From Shinisaurus crocodilurus (taxonomy: Eukaryota > Chordata > Lepidosauria > Squamata > Shinisauridae), in the NCBI GenBank assembly GCA_021292165.1, contig CM037877.1, positions 213,528,716 through 213,592,715 on the forward strand: a stretch of 64,000 nt of DNA. Reading direction: 5' to 3'. This document shows positions 33,491 to 44,788 of the stretch, piece after piece; positions within the stretch are counted from its first letter, which is position 1; every line of letters starts with the position of its first letter. A model generated the notes under the pieces. It saw nothing but the letters and a program-made list of their open reading frames with translations. It made no database searches and was not told where the DNA came from. A program made the translations under genes and the position numbers.

Positions 33491-34621
33491 GTATGTATCA
33501 GGACAACGTTGGTTGGATTTCATCCCTCTCTGAAGGGTGGAATGCTAGATACATTTCTTTGGGACTTCCTCAGAGTTTCTGTCATGAATGAAACAACTTG
33601 CAAGTCATCTTGCATACATTCAAGAAAAAATAAAAAGTATAGTAGACCTGCTTAGGAATTCTTCCTTACTCCTCTCACCAAATGAGGGAGGCTGCAACCT
33701 GTTTGGTTATTCCATAGAGTGTGCCAAAGAGAATAAACTGAGTTTTTCATTGCAACTGTGGAAGAGCAGCATGCACATGCCCCCACCCCTCCACCCCACC
33801 CCCTTGATCTTCCAGTGTTGAGTGGGGAAATCTGAAGGGAGATGGTAAGCATTTTCAGATTAACCTGTTCATAGTCCTCTCCATGATGAGAAACCCTGAT
33901 TACAAAAGCTACTGCAAATATTTAGCTTAAAAAAGTAAATGTTTGATAAAAATGACACCTACTGCAAAAATTATTCTAAATGTGTTCTGGGCTATTATAG
34001 GTTAACTTGTCCAATAAATTATTGCCCACATCAAAACCACATCTCTTAAAATGGTGGAAGAGTGTTGCTAAGGGTATCTGCACCAGTGGAGATTGAGTTT
34101 CTCTTCCGTCCCCAAAATGTTGGACATTCTCTTGTAAGAAAAAAGATGAAAGTGGCATGGGAGAATTACAAATGGATGACAGTTATGTGGACCCCTAGTA
34201 AAGTTCTCTTCCAGTCCCAAGAATGTTGGACATTCTTCAGTAAGAAAATAGATGGAAGTAGTACTGGGAAAACACGGGAGAATTAAAAATGGATGACAAT
34301 GTCATATGGAAGCCCTTTAATATTTGAGTGGCATAAAGGGTAGCTACACTAGTGCAGAATGCGTTTGTGTCCCATCCCCCCAAAAGTGGGAAATACTCCC
34401 ATCAAGAAAAAAGAAGTAGAATGGGAGAATTACAAGTGGATGACATAGTTATGGAGACCCCCTTTAAAATCTGAATTAATGAGCCTTGGTAGTTACACCA
34501 TATATCCTAGTCCGGAAGCAGCCTAAGTGTACCAAATACATATTGGTAATAAGTACAAGTCCCTGAGGCTGACATTATTTATATTTACTTTTCATGTCTT
34601 CTTCCTCTCTTCCCTTTTCAG

Positions 34622-34805
34622 AGGTCCGATGCCAACCACCCCCATATGTCCAAAATGGGAGTCATAACAAGGAAGAAACAACAGTCCTTTACCAGTGGGA
34701 TGTTTGTGAAATACATCTGTGAGCCTGGCTACAAGCTTACTGGAGAGGCAACTATTTATTGCACAGACTCGGGCACATGGTCTTTCCCAGCCCCTCAATG
34801 TGAAG
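34622..34805 (+). pseudogene. CCP exon B4, one-base insertion
   Basis: Splice sites (CCCTTTTCAG, GTACAT) and most of the sequence match the other B exons, but the exon is 184 nt instead of 183. Relative to B1 there is one extra C at 34686-34687. Translation after it leads to an in-frame TGA at 34720-34722. Because the exon is phase 1-1, skipping it would restore the downstream frame. Otherwise the long protein would end here. An assembly error is the alternative. Confidence 0.85.
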
Positions 34806-34954
34806 GTACATGTCTTGAATACTGGGATTGTCCATCCAGTGGCAGAAATTCAATATCTAGATGCACGTAGCTAACGTGACTCCTTGGAGTGCACGAAAGT
34901 TTATGCCATAATAAATGTGTCATCAAGATGGCAGAAGACTCATTGAAGCTAATA

Positions 34955-35204
34955 CAGTCATGCCTTGGATTGAGAGCATAATTAGTTCCGGAAACGTGCT
35001 TGTAATCCAAAACATTCTTATATCAAAACGAAATCCCCCCCAAAAAATTTGTACAGAGATTTTTAATTTAAGCCGTACTACAGTACTTGTATTGCAAGAC
35101 GTCGCTTGTATATCAAGTAAAAAAAAATTAAATAAATATTTAAAAATTTGCTTGTCTTGCAAAACGCTCTCAAACCAAGTTACTTGCAATCCAAGGTATT
35201 ACTG
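34955..35204. mobile_element. Tc1/mariner-type MITE (pogo/Tigger-like), 250 bp
   Basis: The ends CAGTCATGCCTTGGATT and (inverted) CAGTAATACCTTGGATT form terminal inverted repeats, and the element is flanked by TA on both sides (34953-34954 and 35205-35206). Inner arms also pair. It is non-autonomous and lies in the short B4-C4 intron. Confidence 0.85.
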
Positions 35205-35257
35205 TATATGAATTTCATTTTCTACATATATAGTAACACCCTCTCTTCTCCTTTCAG

Positions 35258-35440
35258 TGGTGCAATGCCACCAACCGCCATCTGTCCAAAATGGGGCTCA
35301 CAGCAATCATGAAACAGCAGTGTTCACCAGAGGAATGTTTGTGAAATACACATGTGAGGCTGGGCACACTCTTACTGGAGAAGCAAATGTTTATTGCACA
35401 GATTCTGGCACATGGAGTCCTCCTGCTCCTTGCTGTGAAG
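35258..35440 (+). CDS. CCP exon C4 with a fifth cysteine
   Basis: The exon is 183 nt, with acceptor CTCCTTTCAG and donor GTATGT. It is similar to C3 (G-H-T-L-T-G). The end reads P-A-P-C-C-E-G: the codon before Cys4 is TGC where C0, C2, C3 and C5 have an Arg codon, giving an extra unpaired Cys as in B1. Confidence 0.92.
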
Positions 35441-36575
35441 GTATGTTTCTTACTCATTGGCACTTGCGGCTTCTTTCGCAGTGCACATTGCATGCAAACA
35501 GCCCTCTGAAGGGCAACCTGCCACCCAACAATTCAGACAACTGCCATTTTTAAAAAATGCCAGCACCTCTGAATCCAGATCAGGTATGCTGCTTCTGAAC
35601 CTGGAGACTCAGTTTAGCTTTGATAGATGATAGGAGATGATCCCATAGGCAGAAATGGGATGAGGGAGATATGAGGAGCTATGGATGGTGGAGTCCAGGG
35701 GATCTGTGATGGAATGGCTTGGCAGGTTGGCGGAACGTTTGGCAACTCCGCTTATTGGAGGCACCAGCTCTCCTTGCCCCATGGCTTTATTATTTAATCC
35801 TATAATTTAGATAAAGTGAGAGAGAATGTTCAAAGTACTTCCTCCCCTAAGGTATGAAACCGCATCTTTAGTTCAGTTCTTAAATTAGAAGAGAAGGAGA
35901 GTGAAAGAGAGTATACTGTTTTGAAAGTTCCTCTTTACTTAATTTTCATACTTCCAATGTCTGCAAAGTGAATGAAAAACTTGCTCTGAATGGAGTGTTT
36001 GTTTTTTGAAATGTCCATTTCCACTTTCGATTCTGCATTAACAATATTCAGGAAAAACACATCTAAAGGATTCACCCTGGAAAACAGCAGTCAGCAGGAG
36101 ACATGTGTAGAGATGTAAGTCCCCCCCCAAAAAAAATATTAAGAGGAAAAATGTTCTTCCCCTGGGACTTATGAAATATTTTCTTCTAGAATGTTTATTA
36201 AAATGTTTAAGACAAAGTGTTAATATATAATGCTATGTAATCTTTCTTCCCCAAAATAATTTCTAAAAACAATGCAATAGGAAAAGTTATATTTATTTTA
36301 TGTACAGTATCAAATCATTACAAGTCCTGTACACTGAGGACAAGCATACAGTGCAGTTTTCAAATGCAAGAGAAAGATGCACAATTTAGCTACTTTTGCT
36401 GTTGGAAGACATGTAACTTGCACCTATTACCATGGCTTCCTGCCATGTGGGAGAGAGAGCTTCAAGTGGCTGTATAACCCGTTGAGCCATGGAGTCAGCC
36501 TCTACTACAATGTCTGCTATAAATGGAGGGATATGTGTTTATTCTCAGGTGGCATTTTATTTTATTCTTTTGCAG

Positions 36576-36758
36576 TTATGCGTTGTCCATTTCCCCCAAG
36601 GATTGTCCATGGAAATTATATTGGAGAAGACTTCAGTTATGGGCAATCTGCAATTTACATTTGTGATGCAGGCTATTCCCTTGTTGGAGAGCACGTGGTT
36701 ACCTGTATTTTGGAAGGCTCAAACTCTGTGAACTGGAGTGAACCTCCAAATTGCAAAG
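36576..36758 (+). CDS. CCP exon D4
   Basis: The exon is 183 nt, with acceptor TTTTGCAG and donor GTCCTT. It begins MRCPFPPRIVHGNY and ends N-W-S-E-P-P-N-C-K-G. It has four cysteines and an NWS sequon. Confidence 0.93.
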
Positions 36759-37159
36759 GTCCTTTTTGATTTTGTTTTAACAACCTAGACGCAGATAAAG
36801 GGCTTCCCTACATGAGGCTCATACTGATTGATCACTAGACTAGGAAATTATAACTCACTTTCCTCACTCTTAAGAAAAGCCATGGATTGCTGCACAATAT
36901 GGGAAAGGCCCTGGAAGATAACGGCATCATGTAAAGCTCCCACAAACTACTGTGAATGAAGAATCACGAGCGCACAATAAATGCCTCATGTAGAAGAGAT
37001 CAAAGTCTCATGCACACACCTAATTAAAGTGCATCTAATGCACCTAGGTGTGTAGGTACTGGACAGTTGTCCCCAGTTTAGTGTCTCTGACAGGTTTATA
37101 GCTGGGGTATAAACCAACGTTCTGGTAGTGACTTCATTATTGAAATGTTTTCTCCATAG

Positions 37160-37345
37160 GGTGCCTTGCACCTCCAAAGATTGCCAATGGGACACATGAC
37201 ACCGAAACTTTGGAAGATTTCCCTTATGGCTCCTCTGTGACGTACCATTGTGACCCAGGCTACATTCTTACTGGCGAGGCAACAATCCATTGTCTATCTT
37301 CTGGAACATGGGATCGACCTGTCCCTCAATGTAAAGACAGAGAAT
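37160..37345 (+). CDS. CCP exon E4
   Basis: The exon is 186 nt, with acceptor TCTCCATAG and donor GTATGT. It begins GCLAPPKIANGTHDTETL, with G-Y-I-L in place of G-Y-F-L. It has four cysteines. The following intron is the transposon-rich one of about 9.1 kb. Confidence 0.93.
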
Positions 37346-37377
37346 GTATGTGAGGGCATATTTACTTTTGTCATTTG

Positions 37378-38007
37378 TGTTGGTGCTGGTGGTGCTGGGA
37401 GATTTAAAATCCAGTCTGTGTGCTATCAACTGCCTGGACTTCCACACACAGGTATTAGCAGATCTCACCCCCCTGCGCAGCATGAAGTGTGCAGTTCCAG
37501 CCAGGCCTCGTTATGACACTTGCTTCCAGCTTCCCCGTTGCAGATTAATCCATGGAATCAGGAAACACTCTGGAACACCACAGGTTCTAATACTACCTGT
37601 TTATTTACTTATCAAGTAAAGTTCTACAGAGTATACATTTCCTAGTTACAGTCCATGTGCAGAGTATAAATGCATAGCAAGCATTAAGTCCAGTGGAGTA
37701 AGTTGAGCTTCACTCCACCTCAGCAAAGGCATTACATTGTTGCAGGAACAAAGGAAAAGAACAAGAGAGAAGATCAAAACCTTTCCCTTAAAATGGCTTC
37801 TGCCTGAACAAGTCAGTACGTCATCAGAACAACAAACCATGTGACCAGTACGTTTCATTTCCACAGACTTGGTTCCCATGCGTTCAAGAATAGACTGTTT
37901 GTTCATAAAAGACCAGACATAACACAGATCTGTTTTCACAGAGCCAAACTGTACCTTCTTCTTGTAAACAATGTACAGCAGCTGGTAAAGTGATACATAT
38001 CACAACA
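37378..38007. mobile_element. Solo LTR, 630 bp
   Basis: The element starts TGTTG and ends CAACA, and is flanked by the 5-bp duplication ATTTG (37373-37377 and 38008-38012). Removing it restores the intron sequence found after exons E1-E3. No internal coding region is present, so it is a solo LTR of an LTR retrotransposon or endogenous retrovirus, strand not determined. Confidence 0.85.
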
Positions 38008-39252
38008 ATTTGAAGGACTGTAGCAACAGTATATCGGGCAGGAAGTTCTAATGACATGGAGAGCCAGTTGAGAGCAGGACCTCCCATAAACTGTATATAT
38101 TTCATATTGGATATAACTTTTGCATTATATCTAATTCAGGGTATGACTGTTAATGGAAATAGTTGGGAATCATGCATGCAGGGGATGTTTGCTATACCAT
38201 GACATAATGAGGAATGCCTTTCTCACCTATGAGGTCAACACAATCTCTGTGTCTGTCTGTTTCTGAATCTTTAGATTACTACTATGTACCAATGATCTCA
38301 ACCAATATTTGATTTTTCTTTTCCTTTGGGTGGCCTTGGGTGGTGGTAGGAACTATCTTCGTGATCTTCTTCTCTGATTTGCGTTTTAAATGACGAGGAA
38401 GAAAAACTCGCCTCCTAACCTCCTCCCACCCATTCCTGAATCTCCCTTCTCTCCTTCCTCCCTCCCTGGACTGATGTTGCCAAACCTGATGTGTGTAGAG
38501 AAATTGTGTTTTCCTAATGTCTGCTACAGTGTAGTAGACATTAGGAACCAGAAAGGTTATTTGCAGGCAAATGTGCTGTGTAGCTGCATCTCAGGAACTG
38601 GAAGATGGAGGCCTCTGTGATGTTATGTTATTTGGGTTTAAGTTTAAAGTGTACAGGTGGTAAATATAATGTGTATCTGTATTAAGTATAAGTATGCCTT
38701 CCTGCTGTATCTGGGTGAGTGAGAAAGGATGGAGAATTGTGTATTTGCATATGTGGTATGATTGGCTGAAAGGGTGAGAAGGGGGGTAGAGCCTGTGTTA
38801 TATAAACAGTAGGAGGTAATGTTCAGACAGGTTTGAGGGTTTTTGAGGGTTTTGTGAAGAAGGTTTGAAGGTTTTTGTGGGAAAGAGAAAGGAGTGTGTG
38901 GAATGTGAAGTGCTGTTTGGGAGTTTGTGAAGCTGATTAGGAGAGTTGAGCAATTAGGACTGTTCAGAGTTTAGCTAGTGAGTGCAGGGATTGATATTGG
39001 GAACAGTTGTTGAGGGAGGATTGGTACTAGGATAAGACAGTACATTACTTAAGATTATCTGAAACTTACACATCAAACTTATTTCCAGAACTTGTTGTAT
39101 TTTAAAATAAACTTTCTTTGTTATTTGAAACAGCCTGTGTGGGAAGCTGTGCTTATTGTACTGATCAATGAGGTATAAGGTAGGGATTAGACATTCCAAA
39201 GGCAGTGTGAGAGGTATAATGGCAAGGGTTAGTGGAAAAGAAAACCCCCAAC

Positions 39253-39998
39253 TGTCGAAACGTTGCTGCTGCCAGCCTGCCACACGTAGCAGAGATAGGA
39301 GTTGTTGTGTGCAAGCTCGAAGAATAATGAGGAGACGTGAGCTCATCAGTAGAAACTTTTACTGAGGTTCTTCATGCATAGATTCATTACAATTTACAGC
39401 TATACAATTCAGTGCAAGGCTCCCCATGTACGGCACAAAAGGCATAGAGTCAAAGACTAGTGGGGAGAGAATATTACAGCATATAACTCCTCCCCTCTCA
39501 ACACTGTTTATGACCTTGGGCTAGCGATGCATCCAAGCTGGGTCGGCGCCTCCAAGTCGATTTTCGGGCTTGGCGCCGATCCGACTCCATTTTCTGAGCG
39601 GCGCACTGCGCCGCTCGATTGGGCTGCTCCGGCCCATCCGACGCTTCCAAGAGGCGTTGGAACCCTGCGTAGGCGCAGAACGCGCCACAGGGGTCCAGCA
39701 CGCCTGCGCAGGCCAGGGGTCCGTCGCGTCATTTCCGGTCCCGGAAGTGACGCGATGGGATGGATCGGGCCGCGCGGGCGGCTCGCAGCGGAGTGGGCGA
39801 GCCGCCCCAAAGAAGAGGTAAGGCCTCGCCGGGTGTGAGTGGGGCCAATTTCGGCCTCGTTCTGCCCCGGCGAGGCTCGATTGTCAATCCTTGGGCACAC
39901 TGCCTGACTTTAACAAGTTACACTCCTTAATAGAACTTCTGTTCACAGGTGCTCTGCTGTAGTCCTTTCTGCTCAAGGACACATTTCACTCTCTGACA
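39253..39998 (-). repeat. Copia 3' LTR (interrupted)
   Basis: The LTR runs from TGTCGAAAC to CTCTGACA. It aligns with 44789-45157 throughout, apart from a 367-bp insertion and small substitutions (for example TTCATGCATAG against TTCACACATAG). Confidence 0.9.
39522..39888. mobile_element. Non-autonomous DNA transposon in the Copia LTR, 8-bp duplication
   Basis: The insert is 367 bp and CpG-rich (TAGCGATGCATCC to CTCGATTGTCAAT). It is flanked by CCTTGGGC on both sides (39514-39521 and 39889-39896), and the intact sister LTR has one copy of this octamer. An 8-bp duplication suggests hAT, although clear terminal inverted repeats are not visible. Confidence 0.75.
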
Positions 39999-40011
39999 CC
40001 CCTCCTTGTCC
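39999..40011 (-). other. Copia polypurine tract
   Basis: On the minus strand it reads GGACAAGGAGGGG directly before the 3' LTR, the expected plus-strand DNA primer site. Confidence 0.8.
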
Positions 40012-40028
40012 GCAGACAGAAAGGGTTT

Positions 40029-41325
40029 TTATTTTCCTTTATTAAAGATCACCATCCCTATTTCTGAACATAGTTCTTTGAATCTTGGCCCAGACAGTGG
40101 CTTAGTAAATATATCTGCTATATTTTGCTCTGTTGGACAATAGATCAACTCAATTGTCTTTTTCTGCACATAATCACGAACATTGCAGTATTTCACAGCT
40201 ATATGCTTTGTGAGCCCCTTCAAATACTCAGATTTTGCCATTGCAGAGCAGGCTTGATTATCACAGTACACATGAACTGTAATGCCACTTGTAAGCCATT
40301 CCAAGCTGTTACTGTGGGCTGTGCTGCATATCTACCCAAAATTCCAGTGCTTAAGGCCAAGTCTGGCCTAGACCACTGTGCAAGATAAAGTAGACTTCCA
40401 ACCAATGATTGATAACGTTCTTTGTCAGAGAAAAGTTCCTCTGACTCAGAAGAATGCAAAAAATCTGTTGTCATTGGGGTTTGTACACTTTTACAATCAG
40501 CCATTCCATAAGACTCTAACAATTGGATTATTTTATGCTTTTGGCTCAACAATATGTTACCATTGTCATCCTTGAGCACTTGAACCCCCAGATAATGAGA
40601 CACTTCACCTAATGACTTCAAGAGAAAACTCTCTCCCAGTTGTCTAGCCAATTCTTGAATTTGTTCAATGTTGCTAGATAAACAAAGTATATCATCAACA
40701 AAGGCAAGTAACACCATATAACTGGAACCTGAACCTCTAGTGTAAAGACACGGATCAGCAATGCCCTGCTGAAAATGCAACTGGATTAATTTGTCATTTA
40801 GACACTTGTTCCATACACGGGCAGATTGTTTTAATCCATACACTGCCCTGTGCAGTTTCCATACTACCCCAGCTTTTTCTTCAAATCCAGGGGCAGGATG
40901 CATATAAATTTCCTTCGTAAGATCTGCATTCAGATATGCTGTGGTAATATCAAAATGGTGAATTATGAGACCTTGCTGTGCAGCCAATGAGAGAACAAGT
41001 CTCACACTATCACTTTTTGCATTTGGGGCAAAGACCTCATCATAATTCAAACCTTTAACTTGAGAAAACCCTTGTGCTACACTTTATGAGTTTGTTCTTC
41101 ATTAAGAGAGATTTTCCTTTTAAACACCCAGCGACTACCCGTCACTTTTACACCAGGTGGTGCTACACATGGTGTATAAACCTCATTGCGCTGAAATGAA
41201 GTCATTTCAGCCTGCATGGCATCTTGCCATTTTTGTTTTTCTGGATCTGGTAATTCTTGTACCAGATCCAGATCATAAGTTTCTGGTTCACTAAATGTGA
41301 CATTACATACTCGAATCCCAGTCAC
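40029..41325 (-). pseudogene. Copia reverse transcriptase / RNase H, frameshifted
   Basis: The RT N-terminus lies at 41325-41077 (G-S-R-W-V-F-K-R-K), and the palm at 41050-40220 (F-D-I-T-T-A-Y-L-N-A, Y-G-L-K-Q-S-A-R-V-W, and catalytic F-V-D-D at 40702-40691). RNase H with Y-C-D-N-Q-A-C and a D-I-F-T-K-P-L end lies at 40304-40029. The three segments are in different frames, so there are frameshifts near 41080 and 40220-40300. Confidence 0.88.
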
Positions 41326-41432
41326 TACAAATCTCTCTGATGGTACACCTTTTGTTGCTCGTTGGGATCTGCAAACGGCAGATTCAACATTCTCAGTTTG
41401 ACTGTCTTCCCCCCCTTCCCCCTAGCCCCTCC

Positions 41433-42234
41433 CAGGGATGTTGAAGAGTCCTTGGTCTCGAGTCACGAGTCGAGTCACGAGTCGAGTCACGAGTCGAGTC
41501 ACGAGTCTTTGGACCCAAGTCTCGAGTCCGAGTCCTTGGTCCAAAATGGTGACTCACGAGTCCCGAGTCACTCCCAAAACTGACTCCAAGAGTCCCTATT
41601 AAAATCAATGGGGTTTCCCCCCAACAAAATAAGGCTGCTTCAGCTGTGTGGCTTAAATAAATTCTAGGCACAAGTGTGCCTTTTTATTTCAAAACTTTGC
41701 CACTGATTTTGGCAAGAATAGACCAGGCAGACAAACCCAAAATAACCAGGCAGGCAGAGGAGGCAGGGAGCCCCAAAGCAGGCAGGCAGAGGTCTTTGTC
41801 TTGGACAGTTCAAACTGTGGAACTGGTTAAGAAGAGACCAGGCAGGCAGAGGAGGCTGGGAACCCCAAACAGGCAGGCAGAGGCAGCCAAACCCAAAATG
41901 TCTGACCCTAACCCTAACCCCAACCCCCTACAACAACATATCAATCAAAATAAATCTCAACACATTGTTGGGGTTGCACTCCTGGTAGTTGTCCATAGTG
42001 GCCGAGCAGCGGTGCGCCTCGCTTCCATGCGCTCTTCACCGGTGATTGCGCTCCTCTCCACTCCTTCTGGCACAGCCCAGGGGTGTTGACGAGTCCTTGG
42101 TCTTGAGTCCCGAGTCCTTGGTCTCGAGTCCCGAGTCGAATCTCGAGTCCCATTAAAAATATTGGGACTCGAGTCAGAGGGGGGACTCAGTCCGACTCAC
42201 GACTCGAGTCCTCGAGTCCGAGTCCCCATCCCTG
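41433..42234. mobile_element. hAT-type non-autonomous element, 802 bp, in Copia pol
   Basis: The ends CAGGGATG and CATCCCTG are perfect inverses, and the flanks carry the 8-bp duplication GCCCCTCC (41425-41432 and 42235-42242). Subterminal regions at both ends are packed with GAGTC/GACTC motifs (about 41450-41570 and 42085-42215). No transposase is visible. Confidence 0.9.
41457..41510 (+). repeat. Short tandem repeat of GAGTCACGAGTC, about 4 units
   Basis: A roughly 14-bp unit (GAGTCACGAGTCGA) is repeated within the left subterminal region of the hAT element. Its inverse complement is the same motif family found near the right end. Confidence 0.85.
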
Positions 42235-42242
42235 GCCCCTCC

Positions 42243-43200
42243 TCATCTGAGCTAGTGGGGGTGGAATGTGTGTGTGTGTGGCTTCTCGAGCTGCCTTCTC
42301 CGTTGCTTTCGCTTTCCGCCTCTTGCTGAGCTGTTAGCTCAGGCTTATCATGGACAGGCAACAAAACTTCAGGATTGGCATGAATTCTTTCCCATCCCTC
42401 CTCAACAAAAGTTGCATTTTGCGAGATAACAACCCTGTTATTTCTACAGAAAAACCTCCATGACTTTGAACCCTCTGTCCCAGAGTAACCCACAAAACGC
42501 AGTCTTTGAGCTTTTGGTTCTCCTTTTCTCCTTTGTGCCTTGGGGATATGCACGTATGCAAAACTCCCCCAGACTCTCAAATGTTTTAAGTTAGGAGGTT
42601 TACCAAACAACCTTGTGTAAGGGATATCATTTATAGCTGCTGTCTACGTTCTATTACATAAGTAACTTGCTGCTAAGAATGATTCTCCCCAGAATCTTGA
42701 ATTAGATTCCAAACCAGCATCTTTTAACAGACAATCCTTAATTTTCTGTAATTCAGCAAGATGCCTTTGCACAGTTCCGTTCTGCCACGGAGAATATGCA
42801 CAGGATTTTCTGTGCACAATACCTTGGATACTGAGAAGTTGCTGGAACTGATGATTCATGAACTCAGTTCCCAAATCTGTTTGCAATTGCAACACATTTT
42901 GCTTAAACTGTTTCTGGGCATAAGTTAACCACCTTTTGAAAACAGAATAAACATCTTTTTTCCTGAGTAGGTAAATCCAACCAAACCTGCTTCTGTCATC
43001 CAGTATCAAAAAAGCATATCTTGCCTCTCCCCAGCTTGGAGGAAAAGGGCCACATAAATCTGCATGTACTAACCCGAAAAGTGTGTCAGTCTGTCTATCA
43101 GATTTACGGTTTATAGGCTAGATACGGGACTTTGCTGCTTTGCACACACCACAGTTCAAATATTTGTTACATTTGTTTGGTTGTAAGCCTTCACATTCTT
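42243..43200 (-). pseudogene. Copia integrase region, stop codons
   Basis: The integrase core (about 43060-42645) contains the first catalytic Asp in H-A-D-L-C-G-P-F, then T-D-L-G-T-E-F with the second Asp, and a Q-N-G-T motif. The C-terminal part (42610-42243) has L-R-V-W-G-S-F-A-Y-V and F-V-G-Y. Stops at 43118-43120 and 42642-42644 interrupt an otherwise common frame. The zinc-binding H-x-R-x-L-G-H and C-x-x-C residues lie just upstream (about 43245-43145). Confidence 0.85.
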
Positions 43201-43497
43201 TAGACATCTTTTGAATAGTGTTGAAATTTGGGTGCCCTAGTCGTCTGTGAAACAGATGCGCACATTGTGAATGTGGAGGGGCATTTAAGCTTGCTACAGC
43301 AGGGATGTCTCCTCCCTCAGTATTTTGGTTTTGTAATACATACAGACCATTAATTTACTCTCCTGAGGCAATTCTTTTCCCTGCCTTTGCCACAATGCCT
43401 CCTTCTTGTGAAAAACTGACATTATACCCATTTGCAATCAAAGAGAATACACTTAAAAGTGAGTAATCTAAGGAAGGCACAAATAACACTCCCTGCA

Positions 43498-44700
43498 TTA
43501 CATTGCCAAGACAATTAACCCTATACAAGTCCCCTCCCCCAAGATAGGCAATTTATGTCCATCTGCCAAAGCAATAGTCTTACTGTTTTCGTTCTTGGAG
43601 ACAGGAGTAAACTTGACAAATTGTTCATATGAGTTGCAAATAGTTCTTGAACTTCCACTGTCCAGAATCCAAGAGTCCATGCCGAGTTTTCTGTCCAACT
43701 CTACAGCAGCTGAGAATAGAGTAGCTTTCTCCTCCCTCCTTTCCGACTGCATTCCTTTCTTCTCAGGGTCAGGCTTGGAATTTAGTTTCACTTTACAATT
43801 TTTTCGAATATGCCCCGGTCTGCCACAACGATAACATTTCCTCACAATGACCATAGCTCTTTCTGTTCCGGCTTCTCCAGCCTTCTGAGGTGTTATTTTT
43901 CCTTTGGTTGTGCCATTGCCACGTTTTCCCATACAGCCAGAAGAAAGGTTGTTTTTAGCTGCTTCTTCCAGCTCTAACAGCCTTTTCGCCTCAGCTTCAA
44001 TCAGACATCCTGACAGGTACTCCATTGTAAGCTGATCCTCTGGCATGGCCTCAAGACTGGCCACTAAAATGTCCCAAGATGAATCAAGAGAAGAAATAAC
44101 AATCTGTACCTGCTGGATTTCTTCTAATTGCTGGCCCCTTTCAGCAAGTCGAGCCAGTAATCCAGTGATCACTTGCAAGTGTTCAGACACTTTTTCTCCC
44201 TCTTGTAACTTTTTGTTATACAGTTGTCATGCCAGTGCTATTTTAGTTCCAGCTGTGGTACGTACATGTATCCGCCTCAGTGTCCTCCAGCATTCTGCAG
44301 CTGTCTGAAGCCTTCTAACATACATTAACTGTGAATCTTCAAGGCCCAAAACTATTAAAGAGTGGGCTCTGTCCATCAGTCTCCGTTCCGCAGGACTAGG
44401 CGCTGCCGGAGGAGCATTCACTCCCACCGCCCATAAATCCTCTCTTTTCAGCAACATTCGCATTTTAAACTCCCATGACAGATAGTTCCGATTGTTAAGT
44501 CGCTTGACATACACACCAAGAGGTTGCTGAGGTGCTGCCATGACTTCAATATTGGGAGCAGGTTGTATCAGCTGTTCCTCACCTTCTTCCTCCTCTTCCT
44601 CAGACTTTATTCTGTCTGTATCATCCTCCAGCTTTTTCCCGTGAGCCAGCTTTCCGGAGATATGAATGCAGCTAAACCACTGCTCCTCCAACTGTCTCAC
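43498..44700 (-). pseudogene. Copia gag and protease, one internal stop
   Basis: The frame 44700-44230 is the gag N-terminus, with an acidic stretch and W-E-F-K-M-R-M-L-L. A TGA at 44227-44229 interrupts the same frame, which then continues to 43498. It contains a CCHC zinc knuckle (C-x2-C-x4-H-x4-C, 43836-43795) and the start of an aspartic protease (I-L-D-S-G-S-S). Downstream protease and linker sequence is decayed. Confidence 0.88.
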
Positions 44701-44774
44701 AAAGCAAATGGACTATCTTCGGTTGCAATGCACACCTCCTCACCAGGAAACACACCGTTACGCAGCTGAAGAAT

Positions 44775-44788
44775 CTGGGCCCATAACC
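44775..44788 (-). other. Copia primer-binding site (internal initiator tRNA-Met)
   Basis: On the minus strand GGTTATGGGCCCAG immediately follows the 5' LTR. Its complement CTGGGCCCATAACC is the anticodon-arm segment of initiator tRNA-Met (CAT anticodon inside), as in Drosophila copia. This implies a half-tRNA primer rather than the tRNA 3' end. Confidence 0.85.

Noticed and set aside
39522..39888. CpG island or promoter.
   Set aside because: The CpG-rich segment is bounded by an exact 8-bp target duplication inside a Copia LTR, so it is an inserted element.
41904..41930. CCCTAACCCTAACCCC, telomere-like.
   Set aside because: There are only about two and a half units, inside a DNA transposon, so there is no evidence of an interstitial telomere block.
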